Positions 34,687 through 47,293 of a stretch of DNA of 64,000 nucleotides are shown one piece after another (position 1 is the first letter of the stretch; the number at the start of each line of letters is the position of its first letter). Under the pieces are notes generated by a model. It was not told where the DNA came from, ran no database searches, and saw only the letters and a list, made by a program, of their open reading frames with translations. The DNA comes from Diphasiastrum complanatum. Taxonomy: Eukaryota > Streptophyta > Lycopodiopsida > Lycopodiales > Lycopodiaceae. The translations under genes and the position numbers were made by a program. The stretch spans positions 33,726,804 to 33,790,803 of the forward strand of contig CM055097.1 of the NCBI GenBank assembly GCA_029204225.1, in the 5' to 3' direction.

Positions 34687-34699
34687 TGGTATCAGAGCC
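34687..34699 (+). other. Primer binding site of Copia-G
   Basis: TGGTATCAGAGCC, consensus Met-tRNA site. Confidence 0.93.
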
Positions 34700-34750
34700 C
34701 ATAGGTTATCACTATTGATATTTGAACAGTGATTTTCTAGACAACACAGT

Positions 34751-36154
34751 ATGGCTACAACAATTCAGACAAGAGTAGCAATCAGTCTTGATGGCGCAAA
34801 TTACAGAATCTAGAAATACAAAATCAAAACGCTTCTGAAGGGCGAAGGAATCTGGTCGGTGACTGAACTCTCAGAAGTGTAGCCTCTAGAGGGAGACCCG
34901 AGGAGAGCTGAATGGATAAAAAAAGATGAGCGCGCAATGGCAATCATCGTTTTGCCTATAAACGAAGATCTACTCATGCATATTGAAGACTGCGAAAGTA
35001 GCCATAAAGCATGGGAAAGATTAAAGCAAAAGTATGAAGTGAGGATTGTAGCTTCAGTCATGCACCTTCACAATCAGCTGCAATCAATACGATGGGATAG
35101 GAACTAGTTGGATCAGCACGTTGAAAAGATCAGAATGATCTTCGCTCAGCTCGTTGCATCAGGACAGGAGCACCAGGTCCCAGCACCACAACAACTGATG
35201 TACTTCATGAAATCTCTACCGATGTCCTATCAGTCTTTAAGGATGCTCATACCGAGTCTACCAAATATCACATTCGACAAAGCAGTTAGTCTTGTCATTG
35301 ATGAGAGACTGATGAGAGACGAAGGAAAGGGAAGCAGTGATCAAGAAAAGGCTCTCTTCACAAAATTAAAGAAGAAAAACAAGAACAAGCCAAGATTCGA
35401 GAAGACGAAGTCCTCGAATCAACAATCTTCTTCCTGCGATCACTGCCACAAACCAGGCCATATGGCCAACAAATACTGGTTCAATCCACCAATACCTTGC
35501 ACGCATTGCAAGAAGAAGGGAGATTCTACATAAAATTGCAGCTGCATCCCAAAAAGAAAGAACAAAGTTGAAAAAGCTAATGTTGCAGAGTCATCCAAGG
35601 ATGCAGATAGAGGTGACGAAGCCTTCACGATATTTGATGAAGCTTCAATGAGCTACCCTGAACACAACTACGATGTAGTCATTGACTCAGGAGCAACATC
35701 ACACATCACCTGCAACAAGAAAATCTTGATCAACTTCAGAGAGCTCAAAAACAACAGAGCAGTGATTCTAGGTGATGGGAGCAGACACGATGTCAAAGGC
35801 ATCGGCACTCTACAGCTGCGAACACTGTCAAGCCAAGCAGAGCTGCCAGGAGCACTCTATGTGCCCTCAATTAGAAAAGATCTGCTCTCTGTCTCCAAGA
35901 TGAACAAGCTTTACGATCCAACCACGAAGAAGATTGTTTTGAACATAGATGTGAAGTTTGATGAGTCCACATTCCCTGGACTAAAAGACAAAAGAGGCCA
36001 TGAGATCTTCACACTGGTGCCTATTCAAGAGAGAGATCGAGGACAGTCATCAAATCAAAATGCAGAGCTACAGACTCTAGAGCAGCAAGAAGCAGAGGAT
36101 CAACCCCACGAACAAGAAACGTTCAAGCAGCGACGAAACGAACCTAGAAGGTGA
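34751..36154 (+). pseudogene. Copia-G gag-protease with integrase missing
   Basis: The gag begins MATTIQTRVAISLDGANYRI and has stops at about 34811, 34880 and 35105; 35108-35533 is then open. The zinc knuckle reads CDHCHKPGHMANKYW, with tyrosine in place of the last cysteine. Protease VIDSGATSHITCN starts near 35680. The sequence then jumps from LLSVSKMNKLY to DPTTKKIVLNIDVKF, skipping the pre-integrase and the whole DDE integrase and landing in the linker before RT. The jump is in frame. Confidence 0.86.
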
Positions 36155-37770
36155 ACAAGACAAAGAAGACCTCCAAACCGTTATTCTGACAACCTTCAGT
36201 GGAGCGAAGACACACAGTTTGAGTACTGCAGCTTCACTGAAGGGCCAACAACATATCAAGAAGCTATCTAGAGTCCAGAGGGGATTTTTGGAAGCAGGCA
36301 ATGTCGGGTCGATGAGGCAAAATGAGGCATGGACATTAGAGTCATTGCCAGAAAATAGGAAAATAGTCGACTGCAAGTGGGTGCACAAGAAAAAGATGAA
36401 ATCAGATGGCACCATTGGCCGCTACAAGGCAAGGCTTATCGTGAAGGGTTACACACAGAGATATGGTGTTGATTATTTCGACACATATTCGTCGATGGTC
36501 AAGACGACAAGCATACGACTACTCCTTGCGCCACACAACACAATATGGAAATTCACCAGATTGATGTGAAAACAGTCTTTCTCCACAGAGATCGAGAGGA
36601 GGAAATCTTCATGAAGTAGCTTGAAGGTTTTGAAGACCCCGACAATCGACAATATGTCTGTCGGTTGCAAAGATGCATCTATGGTCTAAAACATGCATCG
36701 CAAACTTGGTATAAGAAGCTCGATGGTCTTCTGAAGTCTCTAGACTTGAATCCTACACAACCGGACTACAATGTCTACATAAAAAGAGTAGGAAAGGATT
36801 TTGCGATATTGACTATCTTTGTGGATGATTCCTTAATAATAGAAAATTCCTTAATGCTGATCAAAGACACGAAGAGTCAAATTTCTCAAAATTATGAAAT
36901 CACAGATCTTGGAGAAACAATGAAATGCCTCAAGCTGGAGATCAGAAGAGATCGAACAAAGGACGAAATGCACTTGAGTCAGTCAAAATATGCCAGAAAG
37001 GTGTTCAAGGAGTACCACATGATGGACTGGAAAGAAAAGGCCACACCAATGATAGCTGGAGCCAAGCTCACGAAGCAGGATTGCCCAAATGGAAGAGGAA
37101 GAACTGAAGATGGCAGGTATACCCTACCAAAATTTAATCGGTAGTCTGATGTACCTCATAATTTGTACCAGACCCGATCTAGCTTTCTCGGTTTACGCCT
37201 TCAGCCAATTTCTTCCAATCATGGCATGGCACATTGGCAAATGGCAAAATGAATCCTATAGTATCTGAAGGGTACCTGGGATTAACCTACAGAACTGAAA
37301 ACGAAAAAAAAAGATTCGAGCTGCACCACTACAGTGATGCAAGCTGGGCAAGCTGCAAAGATGACAACAAGTCCATAACTAGAGGATGTACCATAGCATG
37401 CGGAGCTGCAATTAGTTGGATATGCAAAAAGCAAACCTTGGTGGCTCAATCCTCTTGCGAAGCTGAATATGTCGCAGCTTTAAAGGTGGCGAATGAGGTA
37501 GTGTGGCTACAAATGATGCTGGAGGCAATCAGGATACAACAAGAAGGGCCAAGCACGATGATGATGGACTCTTAGAGTGCCATCTATCTGTCCCAGGATC
37601 TTGTCTTCCATTCAAAGACAAAACGCATACCTCTGAAGTACCATCACATTCGAGATCTAATCTCGAAAGGAGAGCTCCAAGTCCAGTATATAAAATTATA
37701 AGACATGATTGCAAATCTGCTCACGAAGCCGCTCGCCAAGCCACTCTTTGCCAAGCAAAGAAAGACAATT
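36155..37770 (+). pseudogene. Copia-G reverse transcriptase and RNase H, broken
   Basis: RT blocks: IVDCKWVHKKKMKSDGTIGR with YKARLIVKGYTQ (from about 36365), CIYGLKHASQTWYKKL (36671 on) and FVDDSLII (about 36820) at the catalytic site. RNase H follows with HHYSDASWASCKDD (about 37324) and AAISWICKKQTLVAQSSCEAEY, then LLTKPLA near 37715. Stops (for example near 36566, 36618 and 37141) separate the pieces. Confidence 0.88.
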
Positions 37771-37797
37771 GGATTGAACGTGCAAAGCTGCAAGGTT

Positions 37798-37807
37798 CAA
37801 GAGGGAG
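37798..37807 (+). other. Polypurine tract of Copia-G
   Basis: CAAGAGGGAG directly precedes the TG of the right LTR. Confidence 0.8.
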
Positions 37808-38608
37808 TGTCAGAAATGATGAACTCTTGCAACTTTGTCGCAACACGAACATGAAGCGAAGGTTGAACGAGAACGATTTGCGAAAGTCAACGTGCCTTGA
37901 CTCGAAGGACGAACAATTCGTGAATCCTAAACATACCTCCAGGACCGCAACCACAAAGGGATGCAAAACGAAAGGTTATGAAAAAAATGAAAAGAACAAA
38001 AGCAAACAAAGAAAACGAAACAAACGAAGGGCAATCTTTCGCGCTGCCAGCTGGCAGCTCAACGGGCTTGGAGTCGTAGACTTCACGCCCAACTGAAACA
38101 AGTGGCAACGGCGAAGAGTAACTGATCAGTTGATTAGCCTTAACTAGTCTTGTGATTCTGTGTTTAGCTATCTTGTAAACTCCACACAGTGGAGATATAA
38201 ACTCTCCATTCGGGATCATAAAAAATATAAGAATATAGACATAATTACTATAAGAGACAGAGAGAGACATAGCGAGTAGAGCAAAAAAGAAAAATACTAG
38301 AAATGAAAGAGTTGTGCATAAAAGTCTGCCAACAAGCAGAACATAGTGAAAGCACAGAGTGTCATTCCGCCAACGAGCGAGACACTGACGATCTCGCTCT
38401 AAAAATTAAACTCATTATACAGTTGCTCTATTTTCGTGCATCTCCTTGTCTTGCGTCGTTTTGTCTTGATTGCTAGAATAGAATGTGTTCTGTGATCTGT
38501 AGTCGTGTGTCTAGGTTCCTGTGAAGCTTTCGCGCAAAAGAAATTTCAAAGATACAAAACCGTTCACGACAACAGAAACAAAAATGAAAAAGAAACAGTT
38601 TTGTGACA
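37808..38608 (+). repeat. Right LTR of Copia-G (801 bp)
   Basis: It runs from TGTCAGAAATG to TTGTGACA, similar to the left LTR with scattered differences and a small insertion near 38432. Confidence 0.92.
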
Positions 38609-39872
38609 GTTCGATAGTTTAACTATTTTTCAACAGTGTCGGCTTTTTTGCACTTTCCCGAAAAGTGGTCCAAGAACTGGTTGTCTCCATATCTGTCGCG
38701 ACTTGTAGTTCTGAGTGTTCCTTGCATGAACATGAATGAGTTAAGCTCTTGGGGAACGGGCTCTAACCTGCTGTCGGCTGAGTTGGATGGCTTGCTTGGG
38801 TGGAAGTTGCTTGTTTATGGCTGTCCAATTTGGGGTGGCGCCAGGTTGGCTTCCAGCGCTCATGATGAAGCTTTCAATTGGTTAAGTCTGATGTAAGTCA
38901 GATGACTTTTGGAATGGATATTACTCGTTCGTAACAAAGCTTCGAGTTAGTTAAGTATGTTGGGCGGCTTGCTTGGAGGGAAGTCACCCACATCGGGACC
39001 CCCGATCTAGCATGGCACCACTTAAGGACAATGTCAGCTTTTTCACAAAATCCCAAAGGTCGTCTATTTTCAACGAGGAATGTTCTAGGCACTTCCCAGA
39101 ATTTGTGAAGTGAGAGAGAGCCACTTCACATAAAATACGAGGTGAGAGATTTGCAACGTCCTCGTCCGCGTCAACATTCCCTGATTTGTTGACCGTCACA
39201 AAAGCCAAATACTTCCAAGCACAACAACTTATCTAATTAGGTGACAAAATTTTACTGTAGTTAATACATGGATGAAATCTATAAATGGATCATCCAGGCA
39301 CAATCTACGTGATGCTCCATCCATGAGACAAATGATTTTGAGCCTCCCAGTTACGCCATCACTATGGTTGTAACTGCTATTTTGTTGTGCTTCAATGTAA
39401 TATAGCAACAACATGTTTTTCTATTTGTGTATAACATAGATGAATGCTTGTTGTGATTTGAATGCACTTCATTGTTGCTTGATAACATTTGTTCACTCAC
39501 TCTGATTAAAACATGGATGTCTACGACTCCTCAACTTCTGATCAGACGATGGCTATCTTTGACACCCGAAGAACTTCCGCTATCATATTGCTCTTTCGAT
39601 TTATTTCAGAACTAAACTTCTGACTAAATCCATTTTTTAGTAATACTACACACAAACCATTTCTAATCTCTTCGATGGACTATACTCCTTTTGTTTTTGT
39701 GAGTATGAACTAGTTCATAAGATCTTGTTGAGCATCTGAACACTTAAGCTATGATTATACTTAGCATAAACATTCTATTAGACTATTTTTGCGTCTAGCA
39801 GCCCATTGTAGCGGGAGAGCTAGCTCATATAAACCAAGAGATTAAGTTTGTTCTATTTGTATTACTATTAAC
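38609..39872. other. No recognised gene
   Basis: It contains GTGTCGGCTTTTTTGCA at about 38634, also seen left of Copia-G near 33815, suggesting a diverged repeat in the host locus. No coding similarity. No LTR or primer site for Copia-H was found here. Confidence 0.55.
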
Positions 39873-41798
39873 ATGTCTCATATTGGTAGCTCTTTGTCTT
39901 CATCATCCAACAAAGCTAGATTCATTGATATGGATCTAACTTCTATATCTTGAAGTTAAAACTCCGAATCATGTTAAAAGATAGAGATCTTTGGGATGTA
40001 GTAGAAGGTTCTGACCTCAAACCAGAAGATGGTGATCAAGCAAAGAATGGAAGATCAAAGATTAGAAGGCCTTAGCATGCATCACACTCAATCTGGCTGA
40101 CTCCCAAATATTCCATGTTACCACATGCAAAACCTCTAAGGACACATTAGATTTATTATCAAATTCCCTATGGGATTCATGATGTAACCACTAGATTACA
40201 TCTTAGAAGGAAGTTCTTTACTCTTAGCATGTCTGATTCTACTGCCATCACTTCTCACATCAACAACTTCAAATCTTTAATGGATCAATTATCAGCTGTA
40301 GGATGTATTATTCAAGATGATGATGTCGTTATGATCTTTTTTTTCTCTTCCAAAGTCGTATGAACAATTTGTGGTGATGATCTCCACACAACTCGGCCTC
40401 AATACTCTTCAAAAGGCGATTGGTCATCTTCTTCAAGAAGAAATGCAGAGAAAGACCAGTGGCCTGTCCATCAAAGACAAATCTATGGCCCTATACACCA
40501 AGAAGAAAGACTATTCCAAGGGCAAGAATCAAGTGCAACAGCAATAGCAAAAGCCATATATGGCAAGGTGAGAATAGTGGATCGTGCAAGAAGCTTTTCT
40601 GCAAATATTGCAAGAGAGCCAATCATGACATCAAGGAGAGTCGCATCCACATCTACAACGAGGCAAAAAAGCAACAGCAACATTAGTCAAACCCCTCCAA
40701 TGCGGCGAAATTCAAGGAGCAAGATACACACTTGTTAATGGCTTACAACAGCAACAACAAAGACTGTGATAGTTGATACCTGGACAGTGGCGCTACCCAA
40801 CACATGACCTCTCGCAAGGAATGGTTTCCCGAGTATGCAACTTACAACATAGATCAATTCATCTACCTCAGAGATTCAAGCACCATATGTGTTGAAGGCA
40901 AAGGGACAGTCAAGATCACATTCAACAACGATCTATCTTATTGTGTTCCCAACATCCTTCACATTCCTCAGCTATCAAAGAACCTGTTATCAGTCTCTAA
41001 GATAACTGATTAGGGCTACACTGTTACTTTCTCATCTGAGCAGTGTACGATATCCGAAGAAGATACTACTCTGACTACATGCACTAGAGTCAAAAATCTT
41101 TACGTACTCTCTAATTCAGTTGCACTAACTAGCATCTCTCATGAAAATGTAAATGATAATGCTATTATGTGGCATAGTCAATTTGGACACATGAATACAA
41201 GATCAGTTTCCTATATGCGTTGTACTAACTTAGTTAATGGATTGTAATTCTCTTCTTCATTAGATAGGAAATCTTTTTTTTGTGAATCATGCATCTATGG
41301 GAAGCACTCTAGAAGCAAGTTTCTCAAATCACATTCCATCAAAACAAATTATGTATTGGATCTTGTACATAGTGATCTTTGTCATCCAATGCCAACTCCA
41401 TCCCTAGGAGATGCAATCTATTCTATCACTTTCATAGATGATTATTCTAGACGGTCTATAGTCATGTTCATTAAGCACAAATTTGAAGCCTTTGAATGCT
41501 TCAAGAGATTCAAGGCCATGGCTGAGACACAAACTTCTACAAAAGTGAAAGCACTCCAAACTGATGGTGGCAATGAATACATCTCTAATGGGACGTCTGA
41601 CTACTTGGCTGAAGATGGTATTAGAAGACAATTCACCACTTCTTATTCACCTCAACAGAACGGAATTGCAGAAAGGAAAAATCAAACTCTTCTCAACTCA
41701 GCCAGATCCATGCTACATCAAGCACACCTACCTGCAAAATTTTGGGCAAAAGCTGCTACCACAGCCTGTTACTTACAGAACAAATCCAACACCAAAGC
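39873..41798 (+). pseudogene. Copia-H gag-protease-integrase, interrupted
   Basis: It starts at an ATG (MSHIGSS). Gag shows MLKDRDLWDVVEG and later SHINNFKSLMDQLSAVGC with shifts. The zinc knuckle CKYCKRANHDIKE is degenerate (last cysteine lost). Protease YLDSGATQHMTSR is near 40780, pre-integrase MWHSQFGHMNTRS near 41170, and integrase LVHSDLC, QTDGGNEYIS and SPQQNGIAERKN in 41356-41790. At 41799 the frame is cut in the middle of the integrase by a family-F LTR. The RT part was not found further right. Confidence 0.88.
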
Positions 41799-42273
41799 TG
41801 TAACGACCACTAGGGAAAATCCCTAAGATGAGGATAGGAAAACACAAGAGAGACAGTGGAGCAAAACCACCCAACCAAACCTAGATCTCTCACGGAGAAT
41901 CCTCCTAGATCTAGCCCCCAAGCTATGCCATGTGATAATAAGAGGAGAAGAGCTCAACATGTAACCTAGACGGAATAATCACTACCTCAATATATAGAGA
42001 GTAGGATCCTGTGCATGAGTCCATGCAATCCCCATGCAGGTCAACTATAAATAGATCACAGCTCTTCATGCATACCTCCTACCTATACCAGTTACATGTA
42101 CATGCACTACTCCATATGTCTCAATTAGAGTGTCTGGGTCCTCTCAAGGTCATTAGTCACCAACATGCCTCAATGTGGAATTAAATCTAGACGTGACCAA
42201 TAATCTCGAACACCGGATGGCCGGTCTACCATATTAGGACTATTCATGTTCTTAATAGAATATGGCCATAGCA
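41799..42273 (-). repeat. Family-F LTR (3' LTR of copy F1, 475 bp)
   Basis: On the plus strand it runs TGTAACGACC to GGCCATAGCA; read minus it starts TGCTATGGCC after a polypurine tract. It shares blocks such as CCTAAGATGAGGATAGG and TGACCAATAATCT with 52535-52943, and GGAGCAAAACCACCC with 61066-61554. Confidence 0.85.
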
Positions 42274-42287
42274 TTCTTCCTCCCTTA
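42274..42287 (-). other. Polypurine tract of family F copy F1
   Basis: The minus strand reads TAAGGGAGGAAGAA just before the LTR TG. Just upstream on the minus strand CTCGTTCTGAGGACAGAACC resembles the last codons of gypsy pol (LVLRTEP), a weak hint that family F is gypsy-derived. Confidence 0.7.
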
Positions 42288-45017
42288 AATAGGTTCTGTC
42301 CTCAGAACGAGAAAAAAGAACATGAAACTATTCCTTAAGCTTTCAAAACTTTTCCATGAATCATTATTCTTAGTCTGATCTTTCCATCTGAATAAATATT
42401 AAAAGATGCAACAATTTTTCAATTGCTTGTCTCTACTCATGAATACAAACTCAAATCCCCAAGATACACTAAACTATAAATCTTCCAAATGGGTTGATCT
42501 TATTCAAAAGAAAAGTTCATCACCTTCATGTAATCTCAATTACATGAAACACTGGGTGATTTACCTTACTTCAGAAATCAAATCCAAAAGCTGAAGAAAT
42601 TCTATTCCAATCTTGCAGAAAATAAGACTTTTTGGTACAAACATTCTTAGAATATCCAAATATTCTAAAATACCACAATTTAGTCATCTAAAATCTCTAG
42701 GAGATCCATCAAGTCTTAGACAGTTATAACTCAAACTAGAGTACTGCAGTTACTCTAATGAGTTAATAGCCCCATTTCTAGCATCATATGCAAGAAAACA
42801 GCCACTATTTATATCTTAATAGATTTATTTGTCTCCTATAAATCTGGAGATATAGACTAAACTTAGCACACAAGCACTTATAGACTACAATCAGTAAGCA
42901 AATTCCTCATAAGTAAGCAATTACTTAATGAAAATGCATGTGAGATCCACACAATCTCAATTATGTGCTGGAGTAAAGAAATTTAGAGTTCAACTAATAG
43001 ATCTAAATACTTAACTCTCCCAATTGATAAAAAATTACTCATTATTTTAAGAATCCTCATATTTCTTTATAATCTACTAATGATCTTTAAATATCAATTT
43101 ATGATTTGTCAATCATAAATCTTTAGAATCTTATGATTCATCAATCATAATTTACAGAATTCCAAAACCATACTTAATCATTGAAAGATATTGGAGTATA
43201 CGTACAACATACAACTCAGTAAATATAAAAATCATTCTGAAATTTTTTCCACATGAAAAAATCACTGAATTCCAAAAATATTTTTCTAATCTGATTCTTA
43301 ACCAGATTATGAGTTCCAAATTCTACAATCAACCAAGAAATTAAGGACCTTTATATCATTTGTCTTTAACAATATAAACTTTATACAATCTCCTAGAAGA
43401 ACATCTAGAAATTACAAAGCTAAAATTCAGTTTACCATTCTTGAAACCATTAGGATCCGGTATCCAATTGAGTGCTTTGGGACACAATCACTGATGAATT
43501 GAGTTATTTCTCCAATGAGAAATACACACCCAAGAATTTCGTATATCCTATGCACACAATTTTCCCAAATGAATCCAAATGATTCACAAATTATGTGTCT
43601 TACAAGCAATACACACAAAACAAACAGTTTCCGGTGAATTCTCTTCACACTGTCCATTTTACCAATTAACTTCCACAGGAGTAAATCAACTACTCAAGTT
43701 AAATACTCATAATTTAGAAATCTTAAATGTCTAGGTGCAGATCTTAATTATACTAGTATGACACCACATTTAGATTCATATCCATATCACTTTTAAGTTA
43801 ACTTATAGATCTATCAAAATAGATCTATTAACTCTGCAAGTATCAGTTTTCACAATACTTGAGATTAATCATGCACATATGAGAATAATCTCACTATGAC
43901 CCAGTACATAAACATATATATCCTTATCTGGCAAATTCCTACAAAATCCACATATGTTACTCACACATCTCACCGAGAATCTTGTAACTCAATTACAGAA
44001 GATTCTATTTCTCTTGAGGAAATAACATATCTAGGAAATCTTGAAAGTGAATAATTTCACATCTCAAGTTTTCTAACCATCATACTTTTACCCACAAAAT
44101 TCTTTCAACCAATCAACCTACTTTAGATCTTAGTACAAAAACCAAGATTAGCTTGACTTATATAGACATTTTTAAAAATAAGGTTAAGATTAAAGCTTTA
44201 TTCCTCTGATGCAATCCATAACTAAATGGTACTTGGTAGCCAATCAGTTAAATTCCCCTTAATCAATTGAAAACATCAAATGATTCTGAGCTATATTCAT
44301 AACCTAAAATGGAAGTATGAATTCATATAGCTTTAACATATCTTAAGAACCTAGTTCCACACGGAAAGGAATTATATGAATCTCAATCCATATGTCTGGT
44401 ATTTAAGAAATTTCTAAGAAGTAGAGGTTTACAATAAAAGAGAAATAGCCTTTAAAGGTTTCCGATTTGGAATTTATGGGACACCATTGAGGGATCCGGA
44501 TCTATATCTCATAACCACTCCAAATACCCTAAACAGGTTTAACCAATGGTTTCAACTGTTAGCTTTACAAATAATGTATATACTAACCACTTGCCCACAA
44601 ATCATTCTCACACAGAATTTTTCTTTTGAGATCAATGATGTCCCATACGAATAGTTTTCTCTCCAAGAAAGTTCTTTGTTTTTAGATCTACTCAACAGAA
44701 AAAAAAGATTATCTGACTATCCTATAACCAAACATAGGATCTGATCTTCAAAAAAATCTTAAACCGCATTATCTAATATTCCAGAGATCTAAAAAACTCC
44801 ATCTAGACTTCCAATACCAAATATGCACATATCTATTCCACCAAAAACTGGAGTAGTCCCATATTTGTTCTTAATGGATCCCAATAATCCATTTACAAAA
44901 TTGTGATTTAACAAGATTCTGTACATGGCTTTATCGTCACATATACAATCCATTTGGTTGGTACTTACATGCACCAAATTCCTACCATCTGAGAGTTCTT
45001 ACTCTTAGGAATAAGGC
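42288..45017 (-). other. Non-coding interior of family F, copy F1, part 1
   Basis: AT-rich, with no gag or pol in any frame. It aligns in order with 52944-54560 and then 57960-58400 (for example CCTCATAAGTAA, ATGTGTCTTA.AAGCAATA and AAGGAATTATATGAATCTCA), so it is a family-specific interior and not random host DNA. Confidence 0.8.
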
Positions 45018-45022
45018 TCTTT
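45018..45022 (+). repeat. Target site duplication TCTTT, left of Copia-E
   Basis: Identical to 50041-50045 on the other side of the element. Confidence 0.94.
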
Positions 45023-45754
45023 TGTTGAATTTCACACGTGTGGACTGTCCATGTACTTGTGATCTCCTAAGGTGTGTAGATGCACCAAGATCAAGACTAG
45101 ATTGAGATTCAAAATCAATCTTAGATCCTATGGCAAAAACACACTACTACATGAATTCAATCACTTCCAACTCTCACTCACATGTGTGGGAAGTATTCAA
45201 AAAATAATCTAAGTAAAAACAAGCTGCTCTCCTTGGGTAGAGAGAGAAAATACATCATGAGCTCTCGGGTAGAGAGAGAAAGCTAGAAATCCAATAACTC
45301 ACAAAATCCATGAAATCACCAAATCAATTAGATTCAAAATGAGGAGTACAATGATACTAGTAGGTCCACGAGCTACCACTATGCTTAACTATGATTGGAC
45401 CATATTTTGTCACCTCTTGATCCTATTGGATCATTGATCCATGCACCTCTTAATTCTATTGGACTATATTCAAGCACACCTCAATTTCCTATTGGACCTC
45501 ACAAGGTTCCACCTCTAAATCCTATTGGACCTCTTGGAATTCATCAAACAAAAGTTTTACACTTGTCTACACTCTAATTGGCACGTGTTTAGTCTCTTAC
45601 TCTATTTTGGCTCACTAGTGGCATTACAAGTGGAAATGCATAATTTGCCATCTATGCCAAATTTATTCCTATCAACATCCTACACCTAGATGCTTGATGT
45701 AAAAAACATAAGACCCCTATATCTAACATAGATAATCTTTTTCAATTCTTCACA
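45023..45754 (-). repeat. 3' LTR of Copia-E (732 bp)
   Basis: On the plus strand it runs TGTTGAATTTC to TTCTTCACA. CACACGTGTG is at 45033-45042. Confidence 0.94.
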
Positions 45755-45765
45755 CTCCTAAAAAA
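45755..45765 (-). other. Polypurine tract of Copia-E
   Basis: The minus strand reads TTTTTTAGGAG directly before the LTR TG. Confidence 0.75.
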
Positions 45766-45809
45766 TTATCTATGAAGATTTGAGCATTGATCTTGATATA
45801 ACTCCAAGA

Positions 45810-46820
45810 TTATCTATGCTTGATGAAAGCACTTTTTCTCAAAGGCTTGGTGAGTAGATCGGCAATACAAGATGACGAGTTGACATGCTCCAAATAGATT
45901 TCTCCTCCAATAAGCTTTTCTCTCACAAAATGGTGTGCCACTTCTATGTGCTTGCTTCTTGCATGAAATATGGGATTATTGGCAAGAGCTTGGGCCGACA
46001 TGTTATCACACTTGATCATTGGTAGATCATCCTCCTTGATGCACTTTAGCTCCATTAATAACCTCTTGATCCAAAGCACTTCTTTGGTAGTTGTAGTGAG
46101 TGCTTTGTACTCGGCCTCACATGAAGAGAGAGATATAGTATCTTGCTTTTTGGAAAGCCAAGATATTAGATTGCCTCCAAGAAAGATAGTGTATGCACTA
46201 ATAGACTTTTGATCCATCTTGTCACTTGCAAAGTCCGAATCCGAGTAGCCAATAATGGATAGATCTTCACTTTTATAGAGTAGACCATTATCACAAGATG
46301 AAGATACATATCTTAGAATCCTCTTGGCCATCTTCCAATGATGGATCTTAGGATCTTGCATAAATTGACTCAATTTGTGCACACAAAAACTTAGATCTGA
46401 TGCATCCATAGATTTCTTGATCTCGGCCTCTTCAAAAGATGAGTGTTGATCTTCATGAAAGACAACATCTCTACTTTCAATAACTTGAGAAGTAGAGAGT
46501 ATAAAGACTCTATAGGCCTTCTTGGTGGATGAGTATCCAACCATGATCCCTTTGCATGCACTAGGATCTTCCTTCTTCCTTGTTTCCAAGGGAATATGGA
46601 CAAAACATAAGCATCAAAAAACTCTAAGGTGATCAACCTTAGGCTTCTTCAAAAATAAGATTTCATATGGTGACTTTCCTCCAAGAGCTATATTTGGGAG
46701 CCTATTGCAAAGATAATTTGCACAATTAATGGCTTCTCCCCAAAAATCTTTGGGCAAAGATGCCTCAATTCTCATAGATTTTGCACATTCACATAGAGAT
46801 CTATTATTTCTCTCGGCCAC
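45810..46820 (-). pseudogene. Copia-E integrase end and RNase H, RT deleted
   Basis: Minus strand from 46820: MAERNNRSLCECAKSMRIEA and FWGEAINCANYL (integrase end), a frameshift near 46600, then KEDPSACKGIMVGYSSTKKA and VIESRDVVFHED. After EEAEIKKSMDAS the frame passes directly into DLSFCVHKLSQFMQ, which in an intact element lies beyond the RT. RNase H follows with GYSDSDFASDK, LSSCEAEYKA, HARSKHIEVAHHFV and IADLLTKPL. The YVDD core is therefore absent although the reading frame is kept across the deletion. Confidence 0.9.
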
Positions 46821-47293
46821 TCCATTTTGAGATGGAGAGTAGGCACAAGAAAACTCTCTTTTATTTGAAATTTATTGGAGATATATTCACCACCTCCATC
46901 ACTTCTAAGAGCTTTAATCTTGAATGAGAATTGCTTCTCTACATAAGCTTTGAAAATAAGGAAATGATTAAACACCATAGATTTAGAAGCAAGAAGATAT
47001 ATCCAAGTGAATCTTGTGTAATCATCAATGAAAGTTACAAAACAAGTGGCTCCTCCCTTGCTTGTAGTTGATGAGAAATGCACATCCGAGTGGATTAACT
47101 CCAAAGGATGCTTGCTTTTGATAGAAGATCTTGTAAATGGCTTTTTGTGAGATTTAGCAATATTACAAGCCTCACAAGGCTTGATCTTCTTGGAGAGTGA
47201 CTTTGGCAAGCCAATAGCTTTGGCTTCTTTGATCATAGAGAGCATGGATTTATAGTTGGGATGTCCCAACCTCCTATGCCATAATTCCTCCAT
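46821..47293 (-). pseudogene. Copia-E pre-integrase and integrase core
   Basis: LWHRRLGHPNYKSM with CEACNIAKSHKKPF gives the zinc-binding region, ELIHSDVH the first catalytic aspartate, and LRSDGGGEYISNKF the second. A short deletion and frameshift near 46860 removes the stretch leading to the catalytic glutamate segment, which resumes as MAERNNRS. Confidence 0.88.

Larger units (their letters stand above)
33901..38608 (+). mobile_element. Copia-G: integrase-deleted copia element
   Basis: LTRs at 33901-34686 and 37808-38608 flank a primer site, broken gag, protease, RT, RNase H and a polypurine tract. The flanking pentamers are GTTTG (33896-33900) and GTTCG (38609-38613), a probable 5-bp target duplication with one later transition. 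Integrase is missing between protease and the RT linker. It is a different copia lineage from Copia-1/2/3, with different LTRs and gag. Confidence 0.92.
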
